Assembly (NCBI GenBank): GCA_028714275.1
Contig: JAQTMP010000044.1
Span: forward strand, 1-6,131
Source of the DNA: Candidatus Paceibacterota bacterium
GTDB lineage: Bacteria > Patescibacteriota > Minisyncoccia > Phycocordibacterales > CAINVO01
Direction: 5' to 3'
DNA length: 6,131 nt
Shown here: positions 5,373 through 6,131 of the stretch, in pieces
How positions within the stretch are numbered: position 1 is the stretch's first letter
How the letters are laid out: each line of letters opens with the position of its first letter
Made by a program: the position numbers and the translations under genes
The notes under the pieces: model-generated
Databases searched by the model: none
Told to the model about the DNA's origin: nothing
What the model saw: the letters and a program-made list of their open reading frames with translations, nothing else

Positions 5373-5855
5373 TCACATTACTTTAAAAAACAAAAGAGAG
5401 GCCAGGACCGACACTAGACCCAAAGCCACTCCTCCCACAACGTCTGTCGACCAATGAGCCCCAAGGTAAACCCGACTAAAACCAACTAACAAAACCAAAC
5501 AGACTGCAGCCAAAAGGACCCAATGATGTGCCCGCCATTCTTTTCTCCAATTTGACCATTCTCGTCGAGTTGAGGACCAGCGGACAGCAAGCGTAGCCAA
5601 GATAGTGACCATGGTGGTGTGTCCGCTTGGAAAACTACTTCCGTAAACAACTACCATAGGATGCAAGGGTCTGGCCACCATCAAAAGATCCTTGATGACA
5701 GAAAAAGAAATCAGCCCAAAAATAACAGCAAAAGCGCTGACTTTGGCTTCACGATATTCCCCTCGATAAATGAGATACAACACAAACACAGCAGAAATAA
5801 GGGCTAAAGGAAAAGGATCTGCGATTGAAGTGACGATGAGCATAAAAGTCTCCAT
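5373..5855 (-). CDS. PAP2-family membrane phosphatase
   Basis: A PAP2/acid-phosphatase superfamily membrane protein of 160 aa from the ATG at 5855. An in-frame TTG at 5876 would give 167 aa; numbering here uses that longer form. The three catalytic motifs are complete: K62-x6-R69-P70, P83-S84-G85-H86, and S134-R135-x5-H141-x3-D145. Hydrophobic segments at about 22-37, 46-60, 88-98, 119-133 and 146-164 suggest five or six membrane helices with the active site on the outer face. Likely substrates are lipid phosphates such as undecaprenyl pyrophosphate or phosphatidate; sequence does not decide. The ATG is preferred because a TGT-TATGCT -10 lies exactly 6 nt before it, and the TTG would fall within that promoter. 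It heads a unit with folD. The stop is TGA. Confidence 0.93.
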   Translation of the reverse strand: METFMLIVTSIADPFPLALISAVFVLYLIYRGEYREAKVSAFAVIFGLISFSVIKDLLMVARPLHPMVVVYGSSFPSGHTTMVTILATLAVRWSSTRREWSNWRKEWRAHHWVLLAAVCLVLLVGFSRVYLGAHWSTDVVGGVALGLVSVLASLLFFKVM

Positions 5856-5861
5856 CTCTTT

Positions 5862-5870
5862 AGCATAACA
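5862..5870 (-). promoter_or_regulatory. Extended -10 promoter of PAP2-folD; leaderless geometry
   Basis: On the minus strand TGT-TATGCT (4 of 6 consensus plus the extended TGn) is followed by AAAGAG and then the ATG at 5855, again a 6-nt gap. No good -35 is seen. AAAGAG could also be read as a very weak, too-close Shine-Dalgarno, so confidence is moderate. Confidence 0.5.
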
Positions 5871-5880
5871 AATCAAAAGG

Positions 5881-5909
5881 TTGTATACTATTTTTGAACC
5901 GCTTAAAGT
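5881..5909 (+). promoter_or_regulatory. Possible promoter of the plus-strand exported protein
   Basis: Two candidates overlap. One is TTGTAT (5881-5886), a 17-nt spacer and TAAAGT (5904-5909), 8 nt before the ATG. The other is a TATACT -10 (5884-5889, 5 of 6 consensus), which would leave a leader of about 20 nt. Neither has a strong -35, and no Shine-Dalgarno precedes the ATG. A promoter is expected because the neighbouring gene is divergent. Confidence 0.35.
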
Positions 5910-5917
5910 TATAAAAA

Positions 5918-6131
5918 ATGACTAGAAAAACCACAACGAGCAGCCTTGCCAAAATAATTTTAATCACCACCCTGGCCCTTATTAGTGCCGTGCCTGTTTT
6001 TGCCGGCAGTGCTTCAAGCCCCAATTTAAATTCGGCCACCAAAAAAGCTTGCCTCTCAACTGCTTTATCCGTACGCACAGTGGCTCTCCAAACAGCCCTC
6101 GATAATCGCAAGGTAGCTCTAAATACAGCCG
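5918..6131 (+). CDS. Exported Ala/Arg-rich helical-repeat protein, 3' end cut by window
   Basis: The first 71 codons of an open frame that runs off the window; the only plus-strand gene. It starts MTRKTTTSSLAK, followed by a hydrophobic core (about 13-28) and VFA|GSA, a good signal-peptidase I site after A29, so it should be secreted. After a short Ser/Asn/Ala linker with one cysteine (C45), two 11-residue units follow: ALSVRTVALQT (49-59) and ALDNRKVALNT (60-70), sharing A, L, R, V, A, L and T at the same positions, with a third beginning at A71. This suggests an extended amphipathic helix or coiled coil. From memory, similar exported proteins with Ala/Arg helical repeats after a cysteine are common in Parcubacteria genomes and lack known function. 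An antisense reading frame over the same bases is not credible. Confidence 0.7.
   Translation, partial: MTRKTTTSSLAKIILITTLALISAVPVFAGSASSPNLNSATKKACLSTALSVRTVALQTALDNRKVALNTA

Noticed and set aside
5373..5375. TGA as a sense codon (recoded genetic code as in Gracilibacteria/Absconditabacteria).
   Set aside because: The only TGA seen is a natural end of PAP2; reading through adds only a few residues before TAA, and no conserved gene contains an in-frame TGA.
5856..5876. Seven-residue N-terminal extension of the PAP2 protein from a TTG codon.
   Set aside because: The extension overlaps a TGT-TATGCT promoter box placed 6 nt before the internal ATG, and adds no recognisable sequence.
5860..6111. 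Minus-strand open frame of 83 aa overlapping the plus-strand exported protein.
   Set aside because: It has no family features, whereas the plus strand shows a signal peptide and a regular 11-residue repeat; it also crosses the PAP2 promoter.

Overview
The window looks like a piece of a bacterial chromosome from the Candidate Phyla Radiation (Patescibacteria), most likely a Parcubacteria-type lineage. This is inferred from small compact genes, a membrane-anchored SIMPL (DUF541) protein, single-helix SecE, almost no Shine-Dalgarno sequences, and an exported Ala/Arg-rich helical-repeat protein. No phage, plasmid, CRISPR or tRNA/rRNA gene is visible. TAA, TAG and TGA all appear to act as stops, so there is no sign of a recoded genetic code.

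Ten of the eleven genes lie on the minus strand, so transcription reads from right to left. From the right: a divergent intergenic region (about 5856-5917) separates a plus-strand exported repeat protein, cut by the window end, from a minus-strand unit of a PAP2-type membrane phosphatase and folD. The SIMPL protein follows from its own promoter, which lies just after the folD stop. A compact terminator (3521-3540) ends that block. Next comes the conserved secE-nusG-rplK cluster. secE (58 aa) was found by reading 3297-3473 directly. Right at the rplK stop codon sits a 126-bp cruciform-like element with 36-nt terminal inverted repeats and two internal hairpins. rplA, which normally follows rplK, is absent here. 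Then come an unrecognised Rossmann-like protein of 157 aa with its own promoter and a Shine-Dalgarno sequence, a terminator, and a three-gene unit: a small membrane-anchored protein, dCMP deaminase, and a P-loop (deoxy)nucleotide-kinase-like protein. That unit ends at a bidirectional terminator (35-66).

Functionally the window combines protein export and transcription-translation coupling (SecE, NusG, L11), one-carbon metabolism (FolD, supplying methylene-THF), and pyrimidine deoxynucleotide metabolism (dCMP deaminase giving dUMP, with a kinase beside it). The clearest unusual signals are two. First, four transcription-unit heads (the 110-aa protein, secE, SIMPL, PAP2) each have a -10-like hexamer exactly 6 nt before the ATG, three of them with an upstream TGn; this is the geometry expected for leaderless mRNAs. 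Second, the inverted-repeat element abuts rplK.
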